From assembly GCA_014649575.1 (NCBI GenBank), contig BMTH01000025.1:1-47101 (forward strand): 47,101 nucleotides of DNA. The letters are read 5' to 3'. A program made the position numbers and the translations under genes. The stretch is from Streptomyces griseoincarnatus (lineage in GTDB: Bacteria > Actinomycetota > Actinomycetes > Streptomycetales > Streptomycetaceae). This document shows, piece after piece, positions 15,608 to 23,785 of this stretch (its first letter is position 1; every line of letters begins with the position of its first letter). The notes below the pieces were generated by a model. It worked only from the letters and a program-made list of their open reading frames with translations. It had not been told where the DNA came from and made no database searches.

Positions 15608-15769
15608 TCACTCCCCCGTGTGGTTTTCGGCGTCCCTGCGGGCCAGGCTCCTGGCTCTGCGGGCCGGTCCGCGCCATCCGCAGCTGCAGCGGGCCGTGCA
15701 GAAGGGCCCCTGCTCGGTGGTGGTCGTGAGGTGGGGCCGGGGCTCCGGCGCGTCGTCCTGGTGCGGCAC
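15608..15769 (-). CDS. Small Cys-rich conserved protein (CxxxCxC)
   Basis: A 53-codon frame from GTG 15769 (or GTG 15778) to TGA at 15608. The product begins VPHQDDAPEPRPHLTTTTEQ and then contains GPFCTARCSCGWRGPARRAR, ending DAENHTGE. Cys residues spaced C-x3-C-x-C next to Trp and a basic helix resemble a small metal-binding or nucleic-acid-binding protein. I recognise similar short proteins in streptomycetes but know no function. The longer frames covering the same bases lack such features. Confidence 0.6.
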   Translation of the reverse strand: MPHQDDAPEPRPHLTTTTEQGPFCTARCSCGWRGPARRARSLARRDAENHTGE

Positions 15770-15870
15770 GCCGCCCACGGTATCGCCCGCGGGTCGCGTG
15801 ACGGGGCCCCTGACCGGTCGTTAACGCCACTGACAGCGGCCCGTGTCGGACGGAGCGGGGGTAGGCAGGG

Positions 15871-16713
15871 ATGGCGCGAGGGCGACAGCACAGGCGGACG
15901 CACGGCGTGATGGCCGTGGCCGGGGTCGTCTGCTGTCTCGGGCTCGGCGCCGCCGGGTGCGCGCGCAGCGACGCCGTCGCGCAGGGGCCGCCCGCCGGGG
16001 ATCCGGTGCAGGTGCTGCGCACGGCCGCCGACGCGCTGGTGGAGGCCGGCAGCTCCCGGACGCGCACCTCGCTGGAGATGGCCACCGGAGGCACCCGGGT
16101 GACGATCCTGGGCGAGGGGGTCTACGACTACCGCAATCGGCTCGGGCGGCTCGAGGTGCGGCTGCCGCAGGACCCCGCGGGCGCCGCCGACCGCCGGCCG
16201 ATCACCGAACTGCTCGCCCCCGGCGCGCTGTACATGAAGAACCGGGGCGCCGGTGTGCCCGCCGACAAGTGGGTGCGCGTGGACACCGCGACGCTGTCCG
16301 ACGGGAACCTGGTCACCGGCGGGGCGACCGATCCGTTCGCCGCGGCCGAGGTGCTGCGCGGGACGAGCTCGGCGGCGTTCGTCGGACGGACCGAGGTGGC
16401 GGGGGCGCGGGTGCGGCACTACCGGGGCACCGCGGACCTGGAGGCGGCCTCGCAGGCGGCGTCGGAGGTCAACCGGGGGCCGCTGGGCGCGGCGGCGAAA
16501 GGGTTCGCCACCGTGCGGGTGCCGTTCGACGTGTACCTCGACGACGAGGGGCGGATCCGCAAGATCCGGCACCGGTTCAGCTTCCTGAACGGCGAGCGCC
16601 GCGAGCCCGTCGCGGTCGCCTCCACCACCCTGCTGTACGGCTTCGGCGCCCCCGCCGACGTGCGGCTCCCGGCGGACGAGGACATCTACGCCGGGCGGAT
16701 CGCCCAGGAGTGA
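15871..16713 (+). CDS. Putative LppX/LprG-like lipoprotein
   Basis: A 280-residue exported lipoprotein. The basic start MARGRQHRRTHG is followed by a hydrophobic stretch and the lipobox LGAAGC, with Cys30 as the lipidation site. The mature part has the arrangement of LppX/LprG/LolA-like folds: an N-terminal helix (VLRTAADALVEAG), then repeated strands, and PFDVYLDDEGRIRKIRHRF, a segment typical of DUF2092/LppX-type proteins. Such proteins carry lipids or sense envelope state. The family assignment is moderate; it stands alone with no operon partner. Confidence 0.75.
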   Translation: MARGRQHRRTHGVMAVAGVVCCLGLGAAGCARSDAVAQGPPAGDPVQVLRTAADALVEAGSSRTRTSLEMATGGTRVTILGEGVYDYRNRLGRLEVRLPQDPAGAADRRPITELLAPGALYMKNRGAGVPADKWVRVDTATLSDGNLVTGGATDPFAAAEVLRGTSSAAFVGRTEVAGARVRHYRGTADLEAASQAASEVNRGPLGAAAKGFATVRVPFDVYLDDEGRIRKIRHRFSFLNGERREPVAVASTTLLYGFGAPADVRLPADEDIYAGRIAQE

Positions 16714-16740
16714 GGGCCCCGGCGGGCCGGGGACGGGCCC
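16714..16740 (+). terminator. Probable terminator after the lipoprotein gene
   Basis: CCCCGG (16717-16722) and CCGGGG (16727-16732) form a short GC stem directly after the stop codon. There is no T tail, as is common in Streptomyces. Confidence 0.45.
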
Positions 16741-16837
16741 GTGGTGGCCGGGCCGAACTAGCCCTTCCGTGCCATGCGCGGTCCGTAGGGCGCTCCCTAC
16801 TCTAGGAAGTCGGTGACGACAGAGTGAGGTGAGGCGC

Positions 16838-17014
16838 GTGGCTCCGCTCGGGAGGGGGACGGTTCCGGTCCAGGATCACGTGGCGCTCGCCGAGATCGAG
16901 CTGTGCGGTGAGCTGATCATCGCCGCGTCCAACGCCGAGGACCGGCTGAGCCTGGAGAGCATCGACGAGGTGCTGCGGGTGGCCGAGGCGCGGACGGACG
17001 CCGCCGGATCCTGA
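16838..17014 (+). CDS. Small conserved protein of unknown function
   Basis: A 58-residue soluble protein from GTG 16838 (GAGGTGAGG just upstream; GTG 16829 is an alternative). It has two predicted helices, ALAEIELCGELIIAASNAE and LSLESIDEVLRVAEARTD, and no recognised domain. Codon use matches neighbours. Short conserved proteins of this type occur in streptomycetes between the lipoprotein and csoR genes, as far as I recall. It converges on csoR with a 25-nt gap. Confidence 0.65.
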   Translation: MAPLGRGTVPVQDHVALAEIELCGELIIAASNAEDRLSLESIDEVLRVAEARTDAAGS

Positions 17015-17039
17015 AGGCCCCGGCCCCCCGCCGGACCGG

Positions 17040-17462
17040 TCAGGTCCGCAGCATGCGGGCGATGGCCTGGGTGGCCTCCTTGACCTTCGCGTCGATCTCG
17101 TCGCCGCCCTTGACGGCCGCGTCCGCGACGCAGTGACGCAGGTGCTCCTCCAGCAGCTGCAGCGCGAACGACTGCAGCGCCTTCGTGGAGGCGGACACCT
17201 GGGTGAGTATGTCGATGCAGTAGACGTCCTCGTCGACCATCCGCTGCAGTCCGCGGATCTGGCCCTCGATGCGGCGCAGCCGCTTGAGGTGCTCCTGCTT
17301 CTGGTGGTGGTAGCCGTGGATCCCGCGGTCGTGATCGGTCACGATGTCCGTTACGTCCGTCACATCCGCCGTCTCCGGGGCGCCCGTGGCGGGCGCGGTG
17401 TCCACGGCGTCGTCCGTGTCCGGCGAGGAGGGCGCGTGCGCGCCGGTTCCGGTGGTGGTCAT
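17040..17462 (-). CDS. csoR: Copper-sensing repressor CsoR
   Basis: A 140-residue cytoplasmic repressor of the CsoR/DUF156 family. The copper ligands are visible as Cys82 (VYCIDIL), His107 and Cys111 (EEHLRHC), with the spacing 25 and 4 expected of CsoR. An N-terminal acidic extension (about 1-45) precedes the helical core RRIEGQIRGLQRMV. In the family, Cu(I) binding releases DNA. A matching operator lies 30 bp upstream, so autoregulation is likely. By remembered synteny this is the SCO4136 orthologue. No copper chaperone or P-type ATPase is adjacent. Confidence 0.92.
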   Translation of the reverse strand: MTTTGTGAHAPSSPDTDDAVDTAPATGAPETADVTDVTDIVTDHDRGIHGYHHQKQEHLKRLRRIEGQIRGLQRMVDEDVYCIDILTQVSASTKALQSFALQLLEEHLRHCVADAAVKGGDEIDAKVKEATQAIARMLRT

Positions 17463-17491
17463 CGCGTCCTCCTGGTGTCCTGATGGGCGCT

Positions 17492-17512
17492 ATATACCCC
17501 TGGTGGGTATAT
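17492..17512. promoter_or_regulatory. CsoR operator
   Basis: ATATACCC (17492-17499) and GGGTATAT (17505-17512) form a perfect inverted repeat around CTGGT. This has the TATACCC...GGGTATA form known for CsoR boxes and sits between csoR and the divergent Pit accessory gene. Confidence 0.88.
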
Positions 17513-17699
17513 GTTACCGAACTTCGCCGGTCCGTGGACGGCCGGTCGGCGCCGCCCGCCGGATCCCGCGAGCCGCACGTGCCGCCCCCGTACTCATCAC
17601 TCTGCCCGATGGGCGACACTGGGGGGCGGCCGTTATTGGTGGCCGGATGATGCGCCTAGCATCAGCCTGACCGAAACCGACGCATACCGAGGACCCCAC

Positions 17700-18320
17700 G
17701 TGCGCTTTCGTCTGACCCCCAGGGAGACGAGCTTCTACGACATGTTCGCCGCGTCCGCGGACAACATCGTCACGGGCTCCAAGCTCCTGATGGAACTGCT
17801 CGGGGCGGACACCTCCGCCCGGGCCGAGATCGCAGAGCGTATGCGGGCCGCGGAACACGCAGGTGACGACGCCACGCACGCGATCTTCCACCAGCTGAAC
17901 TCCTCGTTCATCACGCCGTTCGACCGCGAGGACATCTACAACCTGGCGTCCTCCCTCGACGACATCATGGACTTCATGGAGGAGGCCGTCGACCTGGTCG
18001 TCCTCTACAACATCGAGGAACTGCCCAAGGGCGTCGAGCAGCAGATCGAGGTCCTGGCGCGGGCCGCGGAGCTCACCGCGGAGGCCATGCCGCACTTGCG
18101 CACCATGGAGAACCTCACCGAGTACTGGATCGAGGTCAACCGGCTGGAGAACCAGGCCGACCAGATCCACCGCAAGCTGCTCGCCCACCTCTTCAACGGC
18201 AAGTACGACGCGATCGAGGTGCTGAAGCTCAAGCAGATCGTGGACGTACTGGAGGAGGCGGCGGACGCCTTCGAGCACGTCGCGAACACGGTGGAGACCA
18301 TCGCGGTCAAGGAGTCCTGA
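17700..18320 (+). CDS. Pit accessory protein (PhoU-like, DUF47)
   Basis: A 206-residue all-helical cytoplasmic protein from GTG 17700, with AGGA 5 nt upstream. It contains the DUF47 pattern: NPF-like FITPFDREDIYNLASSLDD (about 75-95) and LENQADQIHRKL (about 158-170), which bind metal in PhoU relatives. It lies 7 nt before the Pit transporter and is almost surely co-transcribed. In this family it modulates the adjacent low-affinity phosphate permease. A TAGCAT -10-like element is present at 17657-17662. Its 5' gap also carries the CsoR box on the far side. Confidence 0.9.
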   Translation: MRFRLTPRETSFYDMFAASADNIVTGSKLLMELLGADTSARAEIAERMRAAEHAGDDATHAIFHQLNSSFITPFDREDIYNLASSLDDIMDFMEEAVDLVVLYNIEELPKGVEQQIEVLARAAELTAEAMPHLRTMENLTEYWIEVNRLENQADQIHRKLLAHLFNGKYDAIEVLKLKQIVDVLEEAADAFEHVANTVETIAVKES

Positions 18321-18327
18321 GCCTTTC

Positions 18328-19326
18328 ATGGACACCTTCGCTCTGATCCTGACCATCGGGGTCGCGCTCTTCTTCACCTACACCAACGGGTTCCACGACT
18401 CGGCCAACGCCATCGCCACGTCCGTCTCCACGCGGGCGCTGACGCCCCGCGCGGCGCTCGCGATGGCGGCCGTGATGAACCTGGCAGGCGCCTTCCTGGG
18501 GTCCGGGGTCGCCAAGACCGTCAGTGAGGGGCTGATCGAGACGCCCGAAGGGTCGACGGGGATGGGAATCCTCTTCGCGGCCCTGATCGGCGCCATCGTC
18601 TGGAACCTGATCACCTGGTACTTCGGTCTGCCCTCGTCGTCGTCCCACGCCCTGTTCGGCGGCATGGTCGGCGCCGCGCTGGCCGGCGGGACGACCGTCT
18701 ACTGGCACGGCGTCGTCGACAAGATCGTCATCCCGATGTTCGTGTCGCCGGTCGTCGGCCTGATCGCCGGTTACCTGGTGATGACGACGATCATGTGGAT
18801 GTTCCGGCGCGCCAACCCGCACAAGGCCAAGCGCGGCTTCCGCATCGCCCAGACGGTCTCCGCGGCCGGCATGGCCCTCGGCCACGGCCTCCAGGACGCC
18901 CAGAAGACGATGGGCATCGTGGTGATGGCCCTGGTCATCGCCGACGTCGAGGACTACGGCGACCCGATCCCGGTGTGGGTGAAGATCGCCTGTGCCGTGA
19001 TGCTCTCGCTCGGCACCTACGCGGGCGGCTGGCGCATCATGCGCACCCTGGGCCGGAAGATCATCGAGCTGGACCCGCCGCAGGGCTTCGCCGCCGAGAC
19101 CACCGGCGCGTCGATCATGTTCGGCTCGGCGTTCATCTTCCACGCCCCGATCTCCACCACGCATGTGATCACCTCCGCGATCATGGGCGTGGGCGCCACC
19201 AAGCGTGTCAACGCCGTGCGCTGGGGCGTCGCCAAGAACATCGTCCTCGGCTGGTTCATCACCATGCCGGCCGCCGCCCTGGTGGCCGCGGGCTGCTTCG
19301 GACTGGTGCATCTGATCGCGCTGTAG
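18328..19326 (+). CDS. pitH: Low-affinity inorganic phosphate transporter (PiT family)
   Basis: A 332-residue permease with about ten hydrophobic helices. The two inverted PiT signatures are present: TNGFHDSANAIATSVSTRA near residue 18 and HAPISTTHVITSAIMGVG near residue 272, plus LPSSSSHALFGGMVG. PiT proteins import phosphate, often as a metal-phosphate complex, with proton or sodium. The length fits actinobacterial PitH. It follows the Pit accessory gene by 7 nt and ends at a strong terminator facing pstB. By synteny it corresponds to PitH1. Confidence 0.95.
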   Translation: MDTFALILTIGVALFFTYTNGFHDSANAIATSVSTRALTPRAALAMAAVMNLAGAFLGSGVAKTVSEGLIETPEGSTGMGILFAALIGAIVWNLITWYFGLPSSSSHALFGGMVGAALAGGTTVYWHGVVDKIVIPMFVSPVVGLIAGYLVMTTIMWMFRRANPHKAKRGFRIAQTVSAAGMALGHGLQDAQKTMGIVVMALVIADVEDYGDPIPVWVKIACAVMLSLGTYAGGWRIMRTLGRKIIELDPPQGFAAETTGASIMFGSAFIFHAPISTTHVITSAIMGVGATKRVNAVRWGVAKNIVLGWFITMPAAALVAAGCFGLVHLIAL

Positions 19327-19350
19327 ACCCGCGCGCCGGCACGTACGTGG

Positions 19351-19386
19351 AAGGGCCCGCCCCCCGTTGAGTGGGGGCGGGCCCTT
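19351..19386. terminator. Strong bidirectional terminator between pitH and pstB
   Basis: AAGGGCCCGCCCCC (19351-19364) pairs perfectly over 14 bp with GGGGGCGGGCCCTT (19373-19386) around an 8-nt loop. The A-rich left and T-rich right edges suit termination in both directions. Confidence 0.92.
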
Positions 19387-19431
19387 CGTGCCTCGCGGCG
19401 GCACCGCCATGCAGCGTCGCGAGGAGCCGGA

Positions 19432-20208
19432 TCAGCCGAAGCGGCCGGAGATGTAGTCCTCGGTGGCCTGGACCGACGGGTTGGAGAAGATCCGTTCCGT
19501 CTCGTCGATCTCGATCAGCTTGCCGGGCTTGCCGACGGCCGCCAGGTTGAAGAACGCCGTGCGGTCCGAGACGCGCGCCGCCTGCTGCATGTTGTGCGTC
19601 ACGATGACGATCGTGAAGCGCTCCTTCAGCTCGCCGATCAGGTCCTCGATGGCGAGGGTGGAGATCGGGTCCAGGGCGGAGCAGGGCTCGTCCATCAGCA
19701 GCACGTTCGGCTCGACCGCGATGGCCCGCGCGATGCACAGGCGCTGCTGCTGGCCGCCGGAGAGGCCCGAGCCGGGCTTGTTCAGCCGGTCCTTGACCTC
19801 GTTCCACAGGTTCGCGCCCCGCAGGGACTTCTCGACGACGTCGTCCAGCTGGGACTTCCGGTACTTGCCGTTCAGGCGCAGGCCCGCCGCCACGTTGTCG
19901 TAGACCGACATCGTGGGGAACGGGTTCGGGCGCTGGAAGACCATGCCGACCTCGCGCCGCACGGCCACCGGGTCGATGCCCGCGCCGTACAGGTTCTCGT
20001 CGTCGAGCATGACCTTGCCGTCGACCCGGCCGCCCGGGGTCACCTCGTGCATGCGGTTGAGGGTGCGCAGGAAGGTCGACTTGCCGCAGCCGGAGGGGCC
20101 GATGAAGGCCGTCACGGAGCGGGGCTCGATGGTCATCGAGATGTCCTCGATGGCCAGGAAGGATCCGTAGTAGGCGTTGAGGCCGCTGACGTCGATGCGC
20201 TTGGCCAT
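19432..20208 (-). CDS. pstB: Phosphate ABC transporter ATP-binding protein PstB
   Basis: A 258-residue ATPase of the high-affinity phosphate importer. Walker A is GPSGCGKST, the Q loop is VFQRPNPFP, the signature is LSGGQQQRL, Walker B is VLLMDEPCSALDP, and the switch His is in IVTHNMQQAARVSD, all typical of PstB. The ATG at 20208 gives the usual family N-terminus MAKRIDVSGLNAYYG; a GTG 9 nt upstream is possible. It is the last gene of pstSCAB, 48 nt after pstA. Confidence 0.96.
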   Translation of the reverse strand: MAKRIDVSGLNAYYGSFLAIEDISMTIEPRSVTAFIGPSGCGKSTFLRTLNRMHEVTPGGRVDGKVMLDDENLYGAGIDPVAVRREVGMVFQRPNPFPTMSVYDNVAAGLRLNGKYRKSQLDDVVEKSLRGANLWNEVKDRLNKPGSGLSGGQQQRLCIARAIAVEPNVLLMDEPCSALDPISTLAIEDLIGELKERFTIVIVTHNMQQAARVSDRTAFFNLAAVGKPGKLIEIDETERIFSNPSVQATEDYISGRFG

Positions 20209-20256
20209 GGGTATCACTGCTTCTTTCGGGTCGCCGACGACTGTGTGGGGAGCCGG

Positions 20257-21315
20257 TCAGCGACCGGTCTTCGGGGCCTTCCAGCGGGCGATGCCGCGGG
20301 CCACCAGGTTCAGGATCATGATGAACGCGATGAGCGTCAGGGCCGCCGCCCAGGCACGGTCGTACGCCGCCTCGGAGCCGTTGGTGTACTGGAGGTAGAT
20401 GTACATCGGCAGGGAGGCCTGCGGGTCCTGGAACGGGTTGGCGTTGATGAAGTTCGTGCCCCACACCAGGAGCAGCACGGGGGCCGTCTCGCCGGTGATG
20501 CGGGCGATCGCGAGCATCACGCCGGTGGTGATGCCGCCGACGGACGTCGGCAGGACCACCTTGAGGATGGTGCGCCACTTGGGGACGCCGAGGGCGAGGG
20601 ACGCCTCGCGCAGCTCGTTGGGGACGAGCTTGAGCATCTCCTCCGTGGAGCGCACCACCACCGGGATCATCAGGATGGACAGCGCCATCGCGCCGGCGAA
20701 GCCGGAGTAGCCCATGCCGAGGATCAGGATCCACAGGCTGAGGACGAACAGGCCCGCGACGATCGACGGGATGCCCGTCATCACGTCGACGAAGAAGGTC
20801 ACGGCCTTCGCCAGCCGGCCCCGGCCGTACTCGACGAGGTAGATCGCGGTGAGCACGCCGACCGGCACGGAGATCGCGGTGGCGAGGCCGACCTGCTCCA
20901 GCGTGCCCAGCAGGGCGTGGTAGATGCCGCCGCCCGGCTCGGTGTCGGCGACCACGCCCATGGAGTGGGTGAGGAAGTAGCCGTCGAGGACCTCGATGCC
21001 CCGCTTGACGGTCTCCCAGGTCAGCGAGGCCAGCGGGATGACCGCCAGCAGGAACGCCACCCACACCAGGCTGGTAGCGGTGCGGTCCCGGGCCTGGCGG
21101 CGCCCCTCGACCTTGGCGGACAGGGCGTACGAGCCGCCGATGAACAGCAGCGCCGCGATCAGCGCCCACTGGATGTCGCTGTGCAGCCCGGCCGCGGCGC
21201 TGATCCCGTACCCGAGCGCGGCGGAGGCGCCGGCGACGGCCCAGGGGAACCACTTCGGCAGGGTCGCCCCGCGCAGGGAGCCGGACGGGCGGGTGTCGTG
21301 AGTCGCGTGCGTCAT
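20257..21315 (-). CDS. pstA: Phosphate ABC transporter permease PstA
   Basis: A 352-residue inner-membrane permease. Two extra N-terminal helices (about 23-65) precede the standard six-helix permease core (about 75-345), as in other actinobacterial PstA proteins. The cytoplasmic EAA-type loop reads ELREASLALGVPKWRTILKV and contacts PstB. The ATG overlaps the pstC stop by ATGA, so the two permease subunits are made in balance. Confidence 0.95.
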   Translation of the reverse strand: MTHATHDTRPSGSLRGATLPKWFPWAVAGASAALGYGISAAAGLHSDIQWALIAALLFIGGSYALSAKVEGRRQARDRTATSLVWVAFLLAVIPLASLTWETVKRGIEVLDGYFLTHSMGVVADTEPGGGIYHALLGTLEQVGLATAISVPVGVLTAIYLVEYGRGRLAKAVTFFVDVMTGIPSIVAGLFVLSLWILILGMGYSGFAGAMALSILMIPVVVRSTEEMLKLVPNELREASLALGVPKWRTILKVVLPTSVGGITTGVMLAIARITGETAPVLLLVWGTNFINANPFQDPQASLPMYIYLQYTNGSEAAYDRAWAAALTLIAFIMILNLVARGIARWKAPKTGR

Positions 21316-22316
21316 GCGTTGGCCCCCGAGTACTCCTTGCGGCGGGCGATGATCAGCCGGGCCGCGCCGTTGACCAGCAGCGTGATGACGAACAGCACGA
21401 GACCGGAGGCGATCAGCGCGTCCCGGCCCATCTCGGTGGCCTCGTTGAACTTGCTGGCGATGTTCTGCGCGAAGGTGCCGCCGCCCGGGTCGAGCAGGCT
21501 GGCGTTGATCGTGAAGCTCGGGGAGAGCACCATGGCGACGGCCATCGTCTCGCCGAGGGCGCGGCCGAGGCCCAGCATCGACGCGGAGATCACGCCGGAG
21601 CGGCCGAACGGCAGCACCGACATGCGGATGACCTCCCAGCGGGTCGCGCCGAGGGCCAGGGCGGCCTCCTCGTGCATCCGCGGGACCTGGCGGAACACCT
21701 CACGGCTGACGTTGGTGATGATCGGCAGGATCATCACCGCCAGCAGGATGCCGACGGTGAACAGCGAGCGCGGGGCGCCGTCGTTCCACTCGAGGATCCC
21801 GGTCCAGCCGAGGTAGTCGTCGAGCCAGCCGTACAGGCCGTCCAGGTGCGGCACCAGGACGAGCGCGCCCCACAGGCCGTAGACGATGGACGGGACGGCG
21901 GCGAGCAGGTCGATCACGTAGCCGATGGGGCCGCCGAGGCGGCGCGGGGCGTAGTGCGTGATGAACAGGGCGATCGCGACGGCGACCGGCACGGCGATGA
22001 CCATGGCGATGACCGACGAGACGACGGTGCCGAAGGCCAGGACCGCGATGCCGAACTCCGGCGGGGAGCCGCTGGGGTTCCACTCGAAGGTGGTGAAGAA
22101 GTTGGCCTCGTCCTTGGATATCGCGAGCGAGGCGCGGTAGGTGAGGAAGGCCGCGATGGCGGCCATCAGGACCAGGACGAAGATGCCGGATCCCCGGGAC
22201 AGCCCGAGGAAGATCCGGTCGCCGGGGCGGGTGACGCCGCGCGCGGTACGGGTGTCGGGGGGCGCGGCCGGGCCGGGTGCCGGCGGGGCCGCGGGTTTCT
22301 GCGTGGTGGTGTCCAT
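21312..22316 (-). CDS. pstC: Phosphate ABC transporter permease PstC
   Basis: A 334-residue permease from ATG 22316, with GGAGAA 5 nt upstream; an upstream reading to 22442 runs through an intercistronic hairpin. A Pro/Ala-rich cytoplasmic start is followed by six helices. The EAA loop is MHEEAALALGATRWEVIRM. It pairs with PstA to form the membrane channel. The gene lies downstream of pstS, separated by a stem-loop likely to lower its expression relative to the binding protein. Confidence 0.95.
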   Translation of the reverse strand: MDTTTQKPAAPPAPGPAAPPDTRTARGVTRPGDRIFLGLSRGSGIFVLVLMAAIAAFLTYRASLAISKDEANFFTTFEWNPSGSPPEFGIAVLAFGTVVSSVIAMVIAVPVAVAIALFITHYAPRRLGGPIGYVIDLLAAVPSIVYGLWGALVLVPHLDGLYGWLDDYLGWTGILEWNDGAPRSLFTVGILLAVMILPIITNVSREVFRQVPRMHEEAALALGATRWEVIRMSVLPFGRSGVISASMLGLGRALGETMAVAMVLSPSFTINASLLDPGGGTFAQNIASKFNEATEMGRDALIASGLVLFVITLLVNGAARLIIARRKEYSGANA

Positions 22317-22407
22317 CGGGTTCTCCGGTCTGCGGAGCCGCCGGGCCGGAAGGCTCCTCAGGAGCCGTCCGGAACCCTCGGGGCTCCTGTTGGCGGTGCA
22401 CCGGACG

Positions 22408-22442
22408 GTGCGGCCCGCCCCGGGACCGGGCGCGGGCCGCAC
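22408..22442 (-). terminator. Intercistronic hairpin between pstS and pstC
   Basis: GTGCGGCCCGC (22408-22418) pairs with GCGGGCCGCAC (22432-22442) seven nt past the pstS stop. It has no T tail. It is suited to partial termination or to protecting the pstS mRNA, giving more PstS than permease. Confidence 0.75.
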
Positions 22443-22449
22443 ACTCGGG

Positions 22450-23577
22450 TCAGCTGAGGCTCGAGACGGTCTCGCGGACCTTGGTGATGATCTCCTGCGG
22501 CATCGGGGCGTAGCCCGCGTCGGCGAGCTGGCCCTGACCCTCCTCGGAGGCCATGTAGTTCAGGAAGGACTTGGTGGCGGGCAGGGTGTCGGCCTTGTTG
22601 CCCTTGTCGCAGACGATCTCGTACGTGACCAGGACGATCGGGTACGCGCCCTCGGCGGACGGGGTGTAGTCCAGCTCGAGCGCGAGATCCTTGCCGGTGC
22701 CGACCACCTTGGCGGCGCCGATGGCGGCGGTGGCGTTCTCGATGGTCGCCTTCACCGGCTCGGTGGCCTCGGTCTTGATGTCGACGGTCTTGATGCCGTC
22801 CGAGGCGTAGGACAGCTCGAAGTACGAGATGGCGCCGGAGGTCTGCTTCACCTGCTGGGCGACGCCGGAGGAGCCCTGCGCGGACTGGCCGCCCTCGGCC
22901 TCCCAGGACTTGCCCGGCTCGTACTTCCAGTCCTGGGGCGCGGCGGCCTTCAGGTACTTGGTGAAGTTGTCCGTGGTGCCGGACTCGTCGGAACGGTGGA
23001 ACGCCTGGATCTTCAGGTCGGGGAGCTCGACGCCGGAGTTGAGCTTGGCGATCGCCGTGTCGTTCCACTTGGTGATCTTGTTGTCGAAGATCTTCGCGAG
23101 GGTCGGGGCGTCCAGGGCGAGGGTGTCCACGCCGGGCACGTTGAAGCCGACCGCGATCGGGCCGCCGACCATGGGCAGGTCGATGCCCTGGCCGTCGGTG
23201 CACACCTTCTTCGACGCCTCGACCTCCTCCGGCTTCAGCGCGGAGTCCGAGCCGGCGAACGCGGTCTGGCCCTGCGTGAACGCGGTGATGCCGGCGCCCG
23301 AACCGGTCGGGTTGTAGTTGATCTGAACGTCCTTGCAGGCCGCGGTGTACTGCTTCACCCAGGCGTCGATGGCGTTCTTCTGGGCGGAGGAGCCGGACGC
23401 CTGGAGCTGGCCCTTGGCGTCGCCGCAGTCGATGTTCCCGGCCTGCGCGGTCGCCGAGGCGTCGCCGCCGTCGCTGTTGCCGGTGTCGTCGGAGCCGCAC
23501 GCCGTGAGGGCCAGGGCGCCGGTGACGGCGAGAGCACCGAGAGCGAGGGCCCGCCGGTTCATGCGCTGAAGCTTCAC
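22450..23577 (-). CDS. pstS: Phosphate-binding lipoprotein PstS
   Basis: A 375-residue surface lipoprotein from GTG 23577, with AAGGAA 5 nt upstream. The signal sequence ends at the lipobox LALTACGS. Phosphate-binding segments characteristic of PstS are present: QASGSSAQKNAIDAWV, PTGSGAGITAFTQGQ, FAGSDSAL and FHRSDESGTTDNF. It captures phosphate outside the membrane and feeds PstCAB. A four-unit PHO-box array lies about 125 bp upstream, so PhoP control under phosphate limitation is expected. Confidence 0.97.
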   Translation of the reverse strand: MKLQRMNRRALALGALAVTGALALTACGSDDTGNSDGGDASATAQAGNIDCGDAKGQLQASGSSAQKNAIDAWVKQYTAACKDVQINYNPTGSGAGITAFTQGQTAFAGSDSALKPEEVEASKKVCTDGQGIDLPMVGGPIAVGFNVPGVDTLALDAPTLAKIFDNKITKWNDTAIAKLNSGVELPDLKIQAFHRSDESGTTDNFTKYLKAAAPQDWKYEPGKSWEAEGGQSAQGSSGVAQQVKQTSGAISYFELSYASDGIKTVDIKTEATEPVKATIENATAAIGAAKVVGTGKDLALELDYTPSAEGAYPIVLVTYEIVCDKGNKADTLPATKSFLNYMASEEGQGQLADAGYAPMPQEIITKVRETVSSLS

Positions 23578-23702
23578 TTGTGTTCCTTCCAGTGGCCGCC
23601 GGCCTGAATTCGGCGGCGTGCGAAGTGTGTGAGGCGCGACGCCTCGTCCTGTAAGGGTGCGGGTACGGGCGATCCGCACCGCGTAAGGCCGAAATTAGGC
23701 AG

Positions 23703-23746
23703 AAGAGGTGAAGCTGCCGATGGGCGTACATGAACGGGGGGTGAAC
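23703..23746 (-). promoter_or_regulatory. PHO-box array (PhoP operator) for pstSCAB
   Basis: On the minus strand four consecutive 11-nt units read GTTCACCCCCC (23736-23746), GTTCATGTACG (23725-23735), CCCATCGGCAG (23714-23724) and CTTCACCTCTT (23703-23713). Units 1, 2 and 4 fit the Streptomyces PhoP direct-repeat consensus G(G/T)TCAYYY; unit 3 is degenerate. A TAATTT -10-like hexamer follows at 23692-23697. Confidence 0.93.
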
Positions 23747-23785
23747 CCCTGAGGACGGTGCGGTGAGGCAGCGGCGCGGGCGGTT

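Noticed and set aside
18307..19410. Minus-strand frame of 367 codons over pitH
   Set aside because: His/Arg/Gly-rich composition typical of a shadow frame; pitH on the other strand has clear transporter signatures.
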